Shown here: in pieces, positions 45,443 through 56,408 of the stretch
Position numbering within the stretch: the stretch's first letter is position 1
Layout: each line of letters starts with the position of its first letter
Assembly (NCBI GenBank): GCA_000333855.2
Contig: CM007347.1
Coordinates: 163,921-227,920, forward strand
Length of the DNA: 64,000 nt
Origin: Endotrypanum monterogeii
Lineage: Eukaryota > Euglenozoa > Kinetoplastea > Trypanosomatida > Trypanosomatidae
Direction: 5' to 3'
Notes under the pieces: model-generated
Told to the model about the DNA's origin: nothing
Seen by the model: only the letters and a program-made list of their open reading frames with translations
The model's database searches: none
Translations under genes and position numbers: made by a program

Positions 45443-47041
45443 TGGCAGAGTTGTGAAGAGGAACATGGGGAAGCACCCACGTCTACAGGGGGAAGGGAGA
45501 GCAGAGAAGAGGGTGGTGGTGGTGCTTTGGGCAAACACTACTATGAAGAGCAGATGGGCACAGGAGGTTTCCCATAAAAAAAAAATAGTAGTAGAATACA
45601 TTTGTATGTTTTATTAAATGTTTCGTAGAGCCAACATACCTTGGTGTTTTTATATATATCTCCTTTTGCTTGCGCCGCCTGCTCGCCCTCGCGATTATTT
45701 TTTCCCTTTTTGACTTTGTGTTTCCGTTGATGCCGGGGGTGGGAATGGGGGCTGTGCATATGCAACAGTTGAGTGGCAACGGCTGCTTCCTGCTCCGCTG
45801 GTTGCAATCTCGTGTAATAGATACACTCAGAAAGTAGCTTTGGCACGTGCTCGCTCCTACATCCCTTTGTCTCTGCCTCTCTGTGTGGAGAGACTGATTT
45901 TCTCATGTAAACATGAGCAGACGCCCTCCTCCCCTTCCACTGGTGCCAAAGAGATCTGCTGGGCGGAACCGGCTGCCGTATGGAGCGGGGTAGGGCAGAG
46001 AGGGAGACTGACCTTTGAAGCAAGACACAATTTTTTTTTTTTTTTGCAGTGTAAACTTCAGCTACCGCTGCACTATACAGGAGGAAAAGAATAAGAAGAG
46101 AAAGCGCTTTTTTTTTTTTGCTACAGGAAGAGGATTAGCAAGTCAGTCGCTTTTTCTTATATAAATTCGAGAAATATAGCGGATGCACACGGTAGGCGAA
46201 AGGGAGAAAGAAGCGGAGGAGATCAAGGGGCAGTATTGCGACTCCGACAAGACATGATGTTTATGTGTGGCCACATGCGCAGAATATTTTGTTGTGATAA
46301 ACGCGCGCGACTGTCTCTGTAGGGTAGTAGTTCGCTCTGTTTTTTTTTTGTTGTTGCTCCCCTCCGTTCTCGGATGTCACTCGCATGACTACGAATCGCG
46401 CGTTGTTTTATTTCATTTTGTTGTTGGGTAGACGCGCATATTTCTTTCTCAAGTTATCTGTATACACCTCTGTCCGTGTATATGAACCTACGACTGTACA
46501 CACCATACATATATTATATTCTGTAGATGTATATATGTCTAGACGTGTTTTTTTTCTTACCATCTATTTATCAACAGAAAAAAAAATGCATTTTTATCAT
46601 GTTTTCTTGTAGACGTTCAGGATTGCTCGCTGCGCAACCGATTCTTTGCAAGGCAAGCATCAAATTTCTCTACAGTGTGTACTGCATGCATTCATATCCC
46701 TGTGGTGCTTTCTTTCTTCTTTTTCTTTGTTTTGTTACGTCTGTGACATAGATTCCAGAGCAACTCCTTGTCGATTTTTTTCGTTGTATTATTTATGTTT
46801 TCTCTGTCTTTTCCGCTTCCTGGAACGCTTTGGGGGTTTGTCAGGTTTTATTCGCTCTAGTTCCCGCGAACGTTTGCGTCACCGCAGCCTCTTTTACCAA
46901 GCGCCAATGTGGGTTATTTTGTGCTGTCAAGAAACTGTTCTCTTCGGCACCGCAGATCAGCGCTTCTGGTAGAAGGTCTTCACTTTTTTATTTCGCCCCC
47001 TAAAAAAAGAAAAAACTCTTTGTCTCCCTATATATATTACA

Positions 47042-47064
47042 CATATATATATATATATATATAT
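47042..47064. repeat. (TA)n microsatellite
   Basis: Alternating A/T tract upstream of RSP3. Confidence 0.9.
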
Positions 47065-47708
47065 GTGCACACCAGTAAATAATAACCATACCTTCTATGT
47101 AGTTGAAAGCGTAGTGAGCGAGACAGAGATGACTGTTTGCCACCGCCTCCTCCCCACCTTTCTATGTCCCTCTCAAAAAGTTTTGTAGGGAATGATTGAT
47201 GCGTACAGGTGGACACATACCTTGTGGATCCAAAACCCACACGCTGTTCAGATGATGTAACGCGGGGCGGGGGTAGTGGAAAGCGAGGGAAAACTGACAT
47301 TGTGACAAATGTTTCCCACCACCACACCGCTCACGTGCAATTGTTTCATTCATCACCCTCAAATAATAACGATGATTTTTTCATTTTCTACTTCCTCCAC
47401 CAAACTTTTTTCGTCATACATTGACCGTCGTGCACATGGGCACCGAAACTCTTCGTTGCACCCCGAAGAGAAGCCCATATCAGCGCTGCATCGAAACGCA
47501 ACAGGTGCCAGAGGTCCCCCGTCACGTGGAAATCTCTCGCATCTTTTTGTTTCCTTCCAAACATTTCCACATTTCATAGGCTTCGGCACACAAAAGTGGG
47601 CACGGCGCTCTTGGGCGCTTTGGGCATATTCCCACCACACCACTAGGCAGAGAGGATACTCAAGTAGCATCTTCTTCGAACATTATATATATTTATATAT
47701 ATATATCA

Positions 47709-47728
47709 TTTCCCCGTTTTCTTTCCAG
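47709..47728 (+). promoter_or_regulatory. Trans-splice acceptor of RSP3
   Basis: A textbook pyrimidine tract ends in CAG at 47726-47728 and gives an 85-nt 5' UTR. A (TA)n tract lies just upstream. Confidence 0.75.
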
Positions 47729-47813
47729 GCCAGCGCATCTTTCTATCCACCGAAGGCGTTTGAACTCTATACAGTAAGGTCCGGGATCATTACTCTTTTT
47801 CTCAAAAAAAAAA

Positions 47814-48887
47814 ATGCAGCGACACGCAGCAGAGGCGGATGGGACCGCCGCAGCGTACACGTTCAGGCAGCCCCCGCAAAATTTTCAAGAGCCTATGTAT
47901 CGTGACCCATCTGGCAGCAGCAATGCGCAAAAAAACAGTTATGCGGGATCGAAGAGGTTCGGCAACATTATGTACGACCGTCGCGTGTACCGCGGTAATA
48001 CCTATGGTAGCCCGATCATGTCGATCGCTGCACGGGCAGAGATGGAGAAGCGGGAGATGGTCGAGGCGCAACGGCGTAAGCAGGCATCGAAGCGTGTTGC
48101 CTCGATCAGGCGTCGAAAACAGTTTGATACAGCCCGTCGGTACATTGCCACACCGGAGCCAGGGGATGGCCGGACAAACACGGAGATGCAAACAGACGAG
48201 TATTTGGAGGAGCTGACGGACCGGGTGCATCAGGAGGTACAGGAGACGCAGACGGATCCGCTCATGGACCGACCATCCACGCCGTTGTACGTTCCCGTCA
48301 AGTCCGGCCGCGATGCCGACACTCAAATCAACGAGGGAGATTTGTTTCGCTTCGACGAGGCTGTCGAGCCGATTCTCGAGGTTCTTGTAGGAAAGACATT
48401 GGAGCAGGCAATGCTAGAGGTAATGCAGGAGGAGGAGCTGGAATTGCTGCGCCAGCAGCAGATCGAGTTCGAGCAGCGCCGCAAGGAGGAGCTCTTAGAA
48501 ACCCAGAAGCTTGAGGCGGAGGAGAGGCGCAAGTTTGAAGAGAAGGAGCGCCGCAAGAAGCAGGAGATGGAGCGCATTCGGCGAGAAAAGGAGACGCGCG
48601 AGAAACTGCAGGCCAGGCAGTTCGCCAAGGTGTACATGAGCAATATGGAGAACCGCGTGTTTTCACGACTTCAGGACGAGGGCTGGTTTGCAGACCGAGT
48701 GCTAAACGAGGTGGAGCTCGACTTTTTCCCGTGGTTGATGTCCGAGGTAGACAAGGAGCTAGCCATTAAGGCGAAGGCCCGCACGCTTGTGGACGATCTG
48801 ATCCGAGAGGTTGTCAGACTGAACGCTATGCAGCTAGAAAAGAGTCGTGCAGCAATGACAGTGCAAGAAGAACCTGTGGTGGAGTAG
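47814..48887 (+). CDS. RSP3: Radial spoke protein 3 (RSP3/RSPH3)
   Basis: The 357-aa protein carries the RSP3 signature FGNIMYDRRVYRGNTY at 49-64. It then has the conserved TEMQTDEYLEEL and ETQTDPLMDRPSTPLYVP segments, the PILEVLVGKTLEQA segment, a charged coiled coil at about 205-270 and the conserved C-terminal helix region. RSP3 dimers form the stalk of axonemal radial spokes, anchor them to the A-tubule and act as an AKAP in other organisms. The start is the first ATG after the acceptor at 47728. Another short in-frame methionine lies at residue 28, but the signature is downstream of both. The protein is shorter than the Chlamydomonas protein (516 aa). It lies next to the flagellum-linked calpain genes, but operon-like order in trypanosomatids does not imply a shared function. 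Confidence 0.95.
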   Translation: MQRHAAEADGTAAAYTFRQPPQNFQEPMYRDPSGSSNAQKNSYAGSKRFGNIMYDRRVYRGNTYGSPIMSIAARAEMEKREMVEAQRRKQASKRVASIRRRKQFDTARRYIATPEPGDGRTNTEMQTDEYLEELTDRVHQEVQETQTDPLMDRPSTPLYVPVKSGRDADTQINEGDLFRFDEAVEPILEVLVGKTLEQAMLEVMQEEELELLRQQQIEFEQRRKEELLETQKLEAEERRKFEEKERRKKQEMERIRREKETREKLQARQFAKVYMSNMENRVFSRLQDEGWFADRVLNEVELDFFPWLMSEVDKELAIKAKARTLVDDLIREVVRLNAMQLEKSRAAMTVQEEPVVE

Positions 48888-49391
48888 ACATACTGAAAAA
48901 GTAAATTCCTAGGCGGTACCCTTTTCCCCTCTAGCTTTCTTTTGCACGTCTTTTTTTTTTTTTACCTTCTGGGAGCGCCCCCCATCATATCCTTTCAATC
49001 TTGCTCCGTGTATGTTCGGTCCACTGCAATCTGCTTGACCTGCCCTTTCCACCGCTTTCTATGTCATCAAAGGCGACACGTCGTTCCTTTTTTTTTTGTA
49101 ACCCTTGTCGTGCCTTTTCTTTTCACTTGATGGTTTGAATTTTGTTGTTAGACATGTTTATAGTCTGTTCGAAGTGTTTCCCGTACGCGGCCATGATGCA
49201 ATTCGTTGGAGGCTGCCACATCCCTGCAAACTGTACGCCTAGCCTTACCGACGGTATTTGTGCCAGTTCAGATATGAATGTTCCTCTCCCTTTCGCGTTA
49301 CGTCGAGGGGTTTGAGGGGGAGAAGATGGTTGCACTCCTTGGCTCGACGTCTCTTCCTTTGAGTCTTTTCTCAGTGAAGGATGAAGACAGA

Positions 49392-49491
49392 TGAAGGGAG
49401 AAAGGGAGAGAGAGAGGGAGGGGGCGGAGGGACAATTTCCGCTTCCTCCTTCCCTCCTCCCACTCCCACTCCCTCTCTCCCTTTCTCTCTC
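49392..49491 (+). repeat. Purine/pyrimidine imperfect inverted repeat
   Basis: A GA-rich arm (about 49392-49430) is followed by a CT-rich arm (about 49450-49491). The arms can pair as an imperfect stem of more than 20 bp. The CT arm is followed by TAATAG and could also serve as a splice tract. Confidence 0.7.
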
Positions 49492-50009
49492 TAATAGTTG
49501 AGCGAGCTTTCTTCCGTCGCTCCTCCCTTTCCTATTTTTTTTTCCCTCGCAGATGTACCATTTTTCTTTTTTTGCTTTTTGTGCCCGTTGTTTGAAGTGA
49601 AGTCTGTAGTTTTTTTTTTTTTCGGGGATTATTTTACCTTGAAAAAAAATAAAACCTTACTTGCTGGATTGACTCATCTGTTTACAATGATTGGTATATA
49701 TATATATATTTGTATGTGTGTGTGTGTGTTTGTGTGCTGCAAGTGTGTTGTGTTTTGTGTGTGTGTTGTGATTGTAACGTGTGTTTGTGATGTGGCTTTG
49801 CTGCATATGGCTCGTCTCGTATTTTGGTTCCGTAATTTTTTTATTTTGCCTGCTTTTCTTTCTAGGGCAAAGAAAAAGTTTAGGACCTCTCCAACAGCAG
49901 CCCGCTATGAAGAAGCCAGAAATGTTCGCACCCCCACAAATCATCGGTCGTAGGACAAGTGACCCTGTGTTTCCCTTTTCCGATACAAACATTTTCATCT
50001 CTTTCCCCC

Positions 50010-50011
<2 letters not shown>

Positions 50012-50059
<48 letters not shown>

Positions 50060-50060
50060 G
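50012..50060. repeat. (TA)n microsatellite, interrupted
   Basis: TA alternation broken by a few G bases, ending in GTACG. Confidence 0.92.
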
Positions 50061-50645
50061 TACGATAACTTCAATGAAACCATTTCAGGTAATCTACGCA
50101 CGGTTGATCCGCTCATACACAAACGTGCTTTTGGCACTGCGCGCCTCCATGAACGTTCATGTCAAGATTTTAGATCGCTAGGGGTTTCCCCGTCTGATGA
50201 GACGACAGCGTCGCAGAAGTGTAAGCCGACGCACTTCTGTATATTTTTATTTTGGTGGGCGGCAAGGTATCGCACCTGTTGAGGACTTCTCATGCATCTC
50301 CGAAAATTTTTTTTTTGGAACTAATAGATGAGATAACGGACTGGACATATGAATATCTCTTACTAGACTGCCTTTTTTTTTCTGTGGATACTCGCTCTGG
50401 AAAAAGTGGTCACCTTCTCTCGCTCTCTCCCTCGTTTTTTTTTTTTTTGGTTTCGTGTGCACATAATATCGAACATCTTCTACAAGCCCGGATCGACTCC
50501 GGACCTATCACTTTTCCAGTTGGGCCATTCTGCTTTTCACTGAAAAAAAAAGTGTCAACTCCGAGTGGGGTTCGATTTTATTATTATTTGGTTGTGTGTC
50601 GGTGTGTGTGTGTGTGGGGAGGGGGAGGGCGAGAACGGCGTCGAC

Positions 50646-50664
50646 GCTTTCTCTCTTTTATAAG
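50646..50664 (+). promoter_or_regulatory. Candidate trans-splice acceptor of the 588-aa gene
   Basis: A CTTT-rich tract is followed by AG at 50663-50664, giving a 61-nt 5' UTR. A second tract with AG at 50719-50720 would leave only 5 nt before the ATG. Confidence 0.5.
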
Positions 50665-50725
50665 AGGAATCTCAACATTGCCGATATCAACTCTTTCACA
50701 TCTTCCATATTCTTCTCTAGTCGAC

Positions 50726-52492
50726 ATGAACTCCTCTGCCCTAACCGCTGCATTGCAAGATGCATTGGAGAAAGGTGACATTGTCGAGCTGGAGCAGGCC
50801 ATAACTGCAGCCGAGGACGCCATCCACGTGTCTGCCAACGCTCGCAAGACACCCTCCTCATCTCTTCGTAGTTTGATTGCACGTGCCAAAAACATGTACC
50901 TCGCTCACATGGATGCGTGCAAAGCATTCGTGAGACCACTGCGGAAGGCGTGCAAGGAGCTTAACGAGCGCAGCATTTTTGAAGCTCTCGTTAAGGCTCG
51001 CAAAGCACCGGATGAGGTGCAACTGTGCATGTATACCGATTTATGCAATGCAGAGTCTTTGCGGCGCGACATCATGGAGGCGCAGAGACTAGGCACTCAG
51101 ATGCAGAGGTCGAGAAGCGCGAGGGAGGTTGACGAATTCCTGACCGAGTGCTCACCCCTTCTTGACGACCGCACAATTTTATCTCTGGTAAAAAAACGCG
51201 AGGACCTCTTGCGTGAGGAGCAGCAGCGGAGCGTTAGGGGGGCAGCAGCAACACCGCTGCGAGCTGGCATGTCTGAATTTATGAAGAACTCGGCCCAGCG
51301 CGAGCCCCACAGTCGGTTTGAGCTGGAAAAGGAGCGTATCTCACCCCTCATCGAGGATCCACCGCCATCGAATTACCGCAACAGCCGCAACGAGGCCGAC
51401 AATAGGATCCCTTACCCCTGTAGTCGTGTTGTTGAGGGTGAATTCTCGAATAAAGCCACCCACAGCTCGAATAGCGCGCCAACGGTGTACTCGGATGTGT
51501 GTAGATCAGTACAAGGGATTAAGGACAGTGATCTCCAACGCATCGTAACGGAAGGGGCATCACCGTGGATGCAAGCAATGCGTACGTTGCATCAGAGGAC
51601 GTACGAAGAAGTAGCGCAGGCGGAATACACGATGCGTCAGCAGATTGAAGGCGCTGAGGAAGATACGCGCGTGGGGGCTTATCGGGAGGAGATCCTTCAC
51701 CGTGTGCAGCATTGGGGAGGCTCGAGTTCCGTTCTTCCTCCCTCGAATGAAGCGGCGAAGGCTCCGGGCATGAGTGATGAAGTAGGTTCAACGCAGCGGA
51801 GGTCACCCCTAGTCGATGAAGAGGTAGGTGCTGCGCCCGCAAGTGGAGGGCTGCTTTCTTCTTCAACGCACCAAGCTAGTACGTCGACGGAGTCGAAGAC
51901 AAATGCCGTAGAAGAGCCGATGATGCGCGTCTACGCGACGCAGTCGCTCGCAGCGTACGCATGTCGAACTAGGTTCCCGCAACTGACCCCAGCGCGTGTC
52001 TCACGGGATGACACAGCTGCGACGGTCGAGGGGGCCATTCTTGGCAGCCATGTTCGTCAGCGTATTGCTGAGGAGTCGAACACACCGCGCTTGCTCCGCG
52101 AAACACCCAACATTTCTCCTATCAAGGAGGTGAGCACGGTGAGTGGCGTAGCTTCTTTTTCAGACCAAGATCACGTGCATCACCGCAGCAACGGGAATTT
52201 TAGCTGGGGGGATGAGCCCGACCGTGGGGCGCCTTTTGAAAGAGTTTTGGCAGGAGGCTCCAGCACCGTGACTGACACCCCGGCCGAGTCTTCGGTTACC
52301 CCCTCCTTGTCGATGTCGCTAGAGCTGCGCCGTGTTCAGGCACGTTTTCGGGCCCTTCAACAGGAGGAGAGTATTCACCGGCACGATATCGAAGGCACAG
52401 AGGATTTTGACCGCAGCGTGTTTCTCTTTCCCGTTTCTGCTCGCATTGCCCTTTTGCAGCGCACTGTGGCATCACAAAAGCGCTTCTATTGA
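50726..52492 (+). CDS. Unrecognised protein, 588 aa, helical N-terminus
   Basis: I do not recognise this protein. The start is the ATG at 50726 (MNSSALTAALQDAL), because the upstream frame runs through poly-T and GT-rich leader and lies before the acceptor sites. Residues 1-170 look all-alpha: short amphipathic helices (ALEKGDIVELEQAITAAED, RKACKELNERSIFEALVKA) with the spacing of a helical-repeat domain, then a basic segment. Residues 180-500 are Ser/Pro/Glu-rich and probably disordered. The last 60 residues (LELRRVQARFRALQQ and SARIALLQRTVASQKRF) are again helical and could be a binding motif. There is no signal peptide, membrane segment or obvious catalytic motif. It is probably a kinetoplastid-specific protein. 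A poly-C and ACC repeat follows the stop within 10 bases. Confidence 0.88.
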   Translation: MNSSALTAALQDALEKGDIVELEQAITAAEDAIHVSANARKTPSSSLRSLIARAKNMYLAHMDACKAFVRPLRKACKELNERSIFEALVKARKAPDEVQLCMYTDLCNAESLRRDIMEAQRLGTQMQRSRSAREVDEFLTECSPLLDDRTILSLVKKREDLLREEQQRSVRGAAATPLRAGMSEFMKNSAQREPHSRFELEKERISPLIEDPPPSNYRNSRNEADNRIPYPCSRVVEGEFSNKATHSSNSAPTVYSDVCRSVQGIKDSDLQRIVTEGASPWMQAMRTLHQRTYEEVAQAEYTMRQQIEGAEEDTRVGAYREEILHRVQHWGGSSSVLPPSNEAAKAPGMSDEVGSTQRRSPLVDEEVGAAPASGGLLSSSTHQASTSTESKTNAVEEPMMRVYATQSLAAYACRTRFPQLTPARVSRDDTAATVEGAILGSHVRQRIAEESNTPRLLRETPNISPIKEVSTVSGVASFSDQDHVHHRSNGNFSWGDEPDRGAPFERVLAGGSSTVTDTPAESSVTPSLSMSLELRRVQARFRALQQEESIHRHDIEGTEDFDRSVFLFPVSARIALLQRTVASQKRFY

Positions 52493-52497
52493 CGGCT

Positions 52498-52529
52498 CCC
52501 CCCCCCCCCCCACCACCACCACCACTCCC
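52498..52529 (+). repeat. Poly-C run with ACC repeats
   Basis: About 14 Cs then five ACC units, starting six bases after the stop codon of the 588-aa gene. Confidence 0.88.
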
Positions 52530-53349
52530 CTTCTTGTCCTCATGAGTACAAGAGTCAGTAGTGCATGGGTCTTTCACAGTACAGGCTGCTCTACAGCTCT
52601 GCATAGCAATCATCAGCCTCATATTTTCACCAGTCTAGAAGGTACCATGAAAGACTGGAAAGCGATTAGCAGAGGAGGGAAGAGGTGGAATGACGAGTTC
52701 TTCTTCACACTGCTCGCGCCGCTGATCGATCTTTCTGTTTTTTTTTTCTCCACACCTCTTTGTTTTGAAATATATATTTTTTCTCTTACGGAGAAAGGGT
52801 GTCGCTGAACATCGTGGATGGGCCCGCGGTATGTGGGGATTCAATTCGTCGATTCTCTGTTGACACGTGTCGCTTAATGTTTCACAAATGCAACGGGTGG
52901 CATGTGCTTTGAGTCTTGTCTTCCTCTGGTAGTAGCAGTACGACAGTGTGATGAGGGATATTCAAAACAAAAAAACAACACACACACACACACGTATACA
53001 TACGTCAAAAGATCTATAGAGGTGTAAGGGTATTTGACTCGTCTGTACAGCCGACCCCTCTTTGTTTCTCTCTGCTTCTGCTGTCTGTAGAATGTTCGCC
53101 CCTCCTTCCCCACATTTTCACGTATTCCCACTCTTTGGATATATTTTTGGATATCGTCTGTCTGTCTGTATGTATATATGTACTGATATATTTGTGCGTC
53201 GGGCGTATCGACTAGCTGTAATGGGATGCGCGTGCTCCTCTCTGCTCTGTGTCTCGACGCTACGAAACCTTGTGTGTTCTCATCTCCGTCTTTTATCAAT
53301 TCGATCACACACCCACTCTCGAACGTTTTGGCTGCAGAGAAGGCTCCAA

Positions 53350-53395
53350 TCCTTTCCCTCTCCTTTCCCCCCCTTTCCTTCTCTTCCTTGTGCAG
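53350..53395 (+). promoter_or_regulatory. Trans-splice acceptor of the amastin-like gene
   Basis: A long CT tract ends in GTGCAG with AG at 53394-53395. The 5' UTR would be 159 nt. Confidence 0.68.
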
Positions 53396-53554
53396 GACCG
53401 CCCCGCTGTCATTCGTACTTCAGGTGAGCGTGTGCTGCTTTTTGATTGGGAGCACTACACCGCTGCCCTTTGTCTCCTCCACATCTCATTTCCATTAATC
53501 CACAACTCATCATACATATAGAAACAACGACAGTCTACTGCAGGCCACAGAAGA

Positions 53555-54181
53555 ATGAGGCGCTTCACATGTATACGCCTAATAGTACTACTATGTGGGG
53601 GTATTGCGCTCGTGCTCGCTGGGGTAGGTGTGTTCATGCCCTTTTTCACTGTGCCTGCTGGCGTTGATGCCATCGTTCGGTCACTGAATGAAAGTCTTCA
53701 TAGCTCCCCCACCTCCGTGGCGGACGATGCAACAGTGAAACGCTTCAGCCAGGCGGTAAGTCAACCACCGGGTCACAGTCAAATGACGCTGTGGGTGGTG
53801 ACCACTGGCTCATCGAAAGACGCCCCGAGAATCAGTTTGCGTGACGAATACTTTACCTGCTACGACGGTAATGTCCTCATTCAGTTGGCGGAAGGGGCGG
53901 CGGTGATTACATGCGTCCTCGGCGCAGCAAATTTGATCATGTCCTTTTCTCTTTTCTTTTTTCCCATCGTTGTCAGGTTCCCACTGGTCGCTTATCAACT
54001 ACTAGCTGCAGTTAGTGCAGCGGCAACGTTTGGCTTCGCTCTTTCCCTCTACATGAACAGCTGGTGTGGCACTCCGGCACTCAAGGAGAATGGATGGCAC
54101 CTTTCTGTAGGTTTCTTTCTCTTCATAGCTTCCTGTGAATTGTTCCTCATTGCCAGCGTGATGGCAATATTTTCTCGCTAA
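53555..54181 (+). CDS. Four-TM amastin-like membrane protein
   Basis: The 208-aa protein has the amastin layout. TM1 is at about 6-30, followed by an outward loop of about 75 residues (with an N-glycosylation sequon at Asn45), TM2 at about 107-138, TM3 at 141-164 and TM4 at 183-205. Residues 77-80 (MTLW) fit the hydrophobic-[TS]-hydrophobic-W core of the amastin signature, but the Gly and the flanking Cys of the classical motif are missing (VVTTG follows). A Cys at 102 and a helix rich in small residues (LAEGAAVITC) also resemble amastins. Amastins are surface proteins of trypanosomatids with poorly known function. This is a divergent member or a separate tetraspan family. The start is the first ATG after the acceptor at 53395. 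Confidence 0.85.
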   Translation: MRRFTCIRLIVLLCGGIALVLAGVGVFMPFFTVPAGVDAIVRSLNESLHSSPTSVADDATVKRFSQAVSQPPGHSQMTLWVVTTGSSKDAPRISLRDEYFTCYDGNVLIQLAEGAAVITCVLGAANLIMSFSLFFFPIVVRFPLVAYQLLAAVSAAATFGFALSLYMNSWCGTPALKENGWHLSVGFFLFIASCELFLIASVMAIFSR

Positions 54182-55502
54182 TTTGTTGAGTAATGAGCGC
54201 TCACGTTTTTGTTTCTGTTCTTCCTCTCCGGTGCTCATCACAAGATCCAGTGGACTGTGAGCCACGGTCCGTAAGCGTCTGTGGTGAGGCACTCAGTGTC
54301 TGCCGCGAGTGGCCGTGTTGCAGGCCCCTTCTCCTTTACTGTGGTCTTTCTTTTACGGGTCCTCTTCCACTCATTCTCTTTAGTTTTTGTTTCTCCGCTC
54401 ATCTGTTTTACCGTCTCTCATTCCCATCCTCCTTCCCTGCAACTCTATTTATATTTTTATTTTATACCGTTTGCATTTCTGTTTTTTGTGATGTTCTGAT
54501 ATTTCTTGGACCCAGAGGAGCGCGGACCCCCCCCCCCCCCATACGGTGTGAATAAAGAAAGCGGGTTGGCGCAGCTGAGCTTCCCGCTTGCTACTGTTAC
54601 TGTTGTTCAACACACCTGAAAATAGTGGTAGTGGGGGGGGGGCGACTTCACGCTTTTTTTCTCCACCTTTCTCAACTATTCTGCTTCTTGTACACCTACC
54701 ACTTCGCCTGAGAGCTTACGCTGCGTCACTGTTCCCTCCTTACGCTCTCAGTATTTGGGTAGGTGGCACCTCTTTGCACGACCACAATGTTGTATATATA
54801 TATCTATAATTGTTCCCACGTCTTCCCTTCTTAATTGTCAATGGTCCATTGTGGACACTGTCTTTTGCATTTGTTTACCCGTCTTGTATTTTGTTTTCCC
54901 TCTCATTCCCTTCATGTCATGTGGTGAGGAGAGGACGAGATTTCATTTTTGTTTTCGTGGCTTGCCACCATCATGTGTATTTAGATGACAAAGCGAGCGC
55001 ACACTCATTGCGCAGCGTTGGTCAAAGACAAATTCCTTATCACCCTTTGAGCGAGCGCTTGTGTGGGAAATTTTTGTATGTGGAGGCTTTGTGTGTGTGT
55101 GTATGTTTTCCTTTCCCTGTCCGTGGAGGATCACAGTGTAGTGTATGTGTTGTTTCGTGGACGGAATTTCGTCGATCGTGCCGCGTTTTTTCCTCTATTC
55201 CCTCGATGAGCGCAGCGCGCTCTTTTTAAGTGATTCGTCTGTAGATTTTCGTTCGGTACTCTCGCTAGCACCACAAGCTCTCTGTTTTTTTTTTTTTACT
55301 GGGCAACAAGTCCCAACGTACACCATGGTCACAAAAGAAAAAAAATGACAAAGGGAACCTGGTTATAGAGCACAGGCTCGGCATGTGTACACATGTTACC
55401 CAATGCAACTAAGTGAGTGATTGATGTGTGCCTTTTTTTTCTCCTTGCGATTCCATACAGCATATGGTCATGCTCGTGGGATTCAAATCGATGTGGACAG
55501 CG

Positions 55503-55504
<2 letters not shown>

Positions 55505-55544
<40 letters not shown>
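55505..55544. repeat. (AT)n microsatellite, 40 bases
   Basis: One of the longest uninterrupted AT tracts in the window. Confidence 0.94.
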
Positions 55545-55548
<4 letters not shown>

Positions 55549-55735
55549 TTATGATAGAGCCTGGCGACGACGCGGGGAAGAGTGTCATTGACATTGCTGG
55601 AAATAGGGAGAGAGGATTGGGAAAAAGGATATGCAATTTTTCAACACCCTCAGCACCACCCCCTTTTTTTTTATCCATAGCATATATGCAGTCGATAATC
55701 AATGAGTTTTTTTTTCTTTCTCGGTGCCTCTGTCT

Positions 55736-55740
<5 letters not shown>

Positions 55741-55769
<29 letters not shown>
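55741..55769 (+). repeat. (TG)n microsatellite
   Basis: Twenty-nine bases of pure TG alternation, 200 bases after the AT tract. Confidence 0.94.
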
Positions 55770-55771
<2 letters not shown>

Positions 55772-56359
55772 GTATCCTTTTTCCGCTGCATTTTTAATGC
55801 CCGGGACTTGTGACTCAAAAGAGCCTCGCAGCTGACATGGTATCACACGTATTTGGATGCGACTTTTCGCTTCATAAATCGTCGTATAATGCCCTATTTT
55901 TCTCTCCCAGACTTCACAGTCTCAGGGTAGGGTGTGGCTCTCACCCTATGCGTGCGCGAGGTGACTTGTGTGTGGATGGAAGCATTCTTCACCTGGTCAC
56001 TCTTTCCACGCCTCCCCTCCTTCCCTCTCCGAAGCTTTTATGGAGCATGCGTGATCGCCTTGATGACACGTATCGAGTGAATATATTACTGCAACTTCAA
56101 ACTGGGTCCAGAGCGAGCAATTGTCTTTTGTGGCTGCTAGCTGCGCAAGCGGGTTAAGGCAGCGCACGAGTATTTCCAGACAGGCATCTCCGCAGTCAGA
56201 AGCACACTCAAATACTGATGCGTTTCATTTCTCCTTTTCCTTTCGCCTACTTATATATATATATATATATACACACACAACTACCCTCCCACCTTTACCA
56301 TCATGCGGCGACACGTGACATGCGTTTGGCGAGTGTCCTTGAGGAAGATATACGCTGTG

Positions 56360-56408
56360 TTGTTGTCGCTCTCTCTCTTCCTCTCCTTTGATCTTCGTGT
56401 GTCTGTAG
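56360..56408 (+). promoter_or_regulatory. Trans-splice acceptor of RFC2
   Basis: A CT-rich tract ends in TAG with AG at 56407-56408. This removes the in-frame ATG at 56303 from the mRNA and leaves a 44-nt leader before the ATG at 56453. Confidence 0.68.

Larger units (their letters stand above)
44562..47813. other. Spacer between calpain gene 2 and RSP3
   Basis: No gene seen. The region contains poly-T/poly-A runs, four tandem AGGAC units at 45421-45442, and a (TA)n tract at 47042-47064. The hairpin with a GTTCGA loop near 44602 is not a tRNA. The acceptor for RSP3 lies at the right end. Confidence 0.75.
48888..50725. other. Spacer between RSP3 and the 588-aa gene
   Basis: No gene seen. The region contains poly-T runs, a purine tract facing a pyrimidine tract (49392-49491), GT-rich sequence near 49716-49780, (TA)n at 50012-50060 and a GT/G-rich stretch near 50595-50630. 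Confidence 0.75.
52493..53554. other. Spacer between the 588-aa gene and the amastin-like gene
   Basis: No gene seen. It begins with a C run (52498-52511) and ACC repeats, and contains poly-T, a short CA tract near 52977-52993 and the acceptor for the next gene at 53350-53395. Confidence 0.75.

Noticed and set aside
45541..46023. 160-aa minus-strand frame
   Set aside because: It lies opposite the direction of the polycistron, has low-complexity segments and no domain.
50252..50725. 158-residue extension of the 588-aa protein
   Set aside because: It passes through poly-T and GT/G tracts and two possible acceptors. The composition changes sharply at 50726.
54193..54555. 120-aa frame after the amastin-like gene
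   Set aside because: Phe/Leu/Ser/Cys-rich from T/C-rich DNA, with a poly-C end. It is probably 3' UTR.
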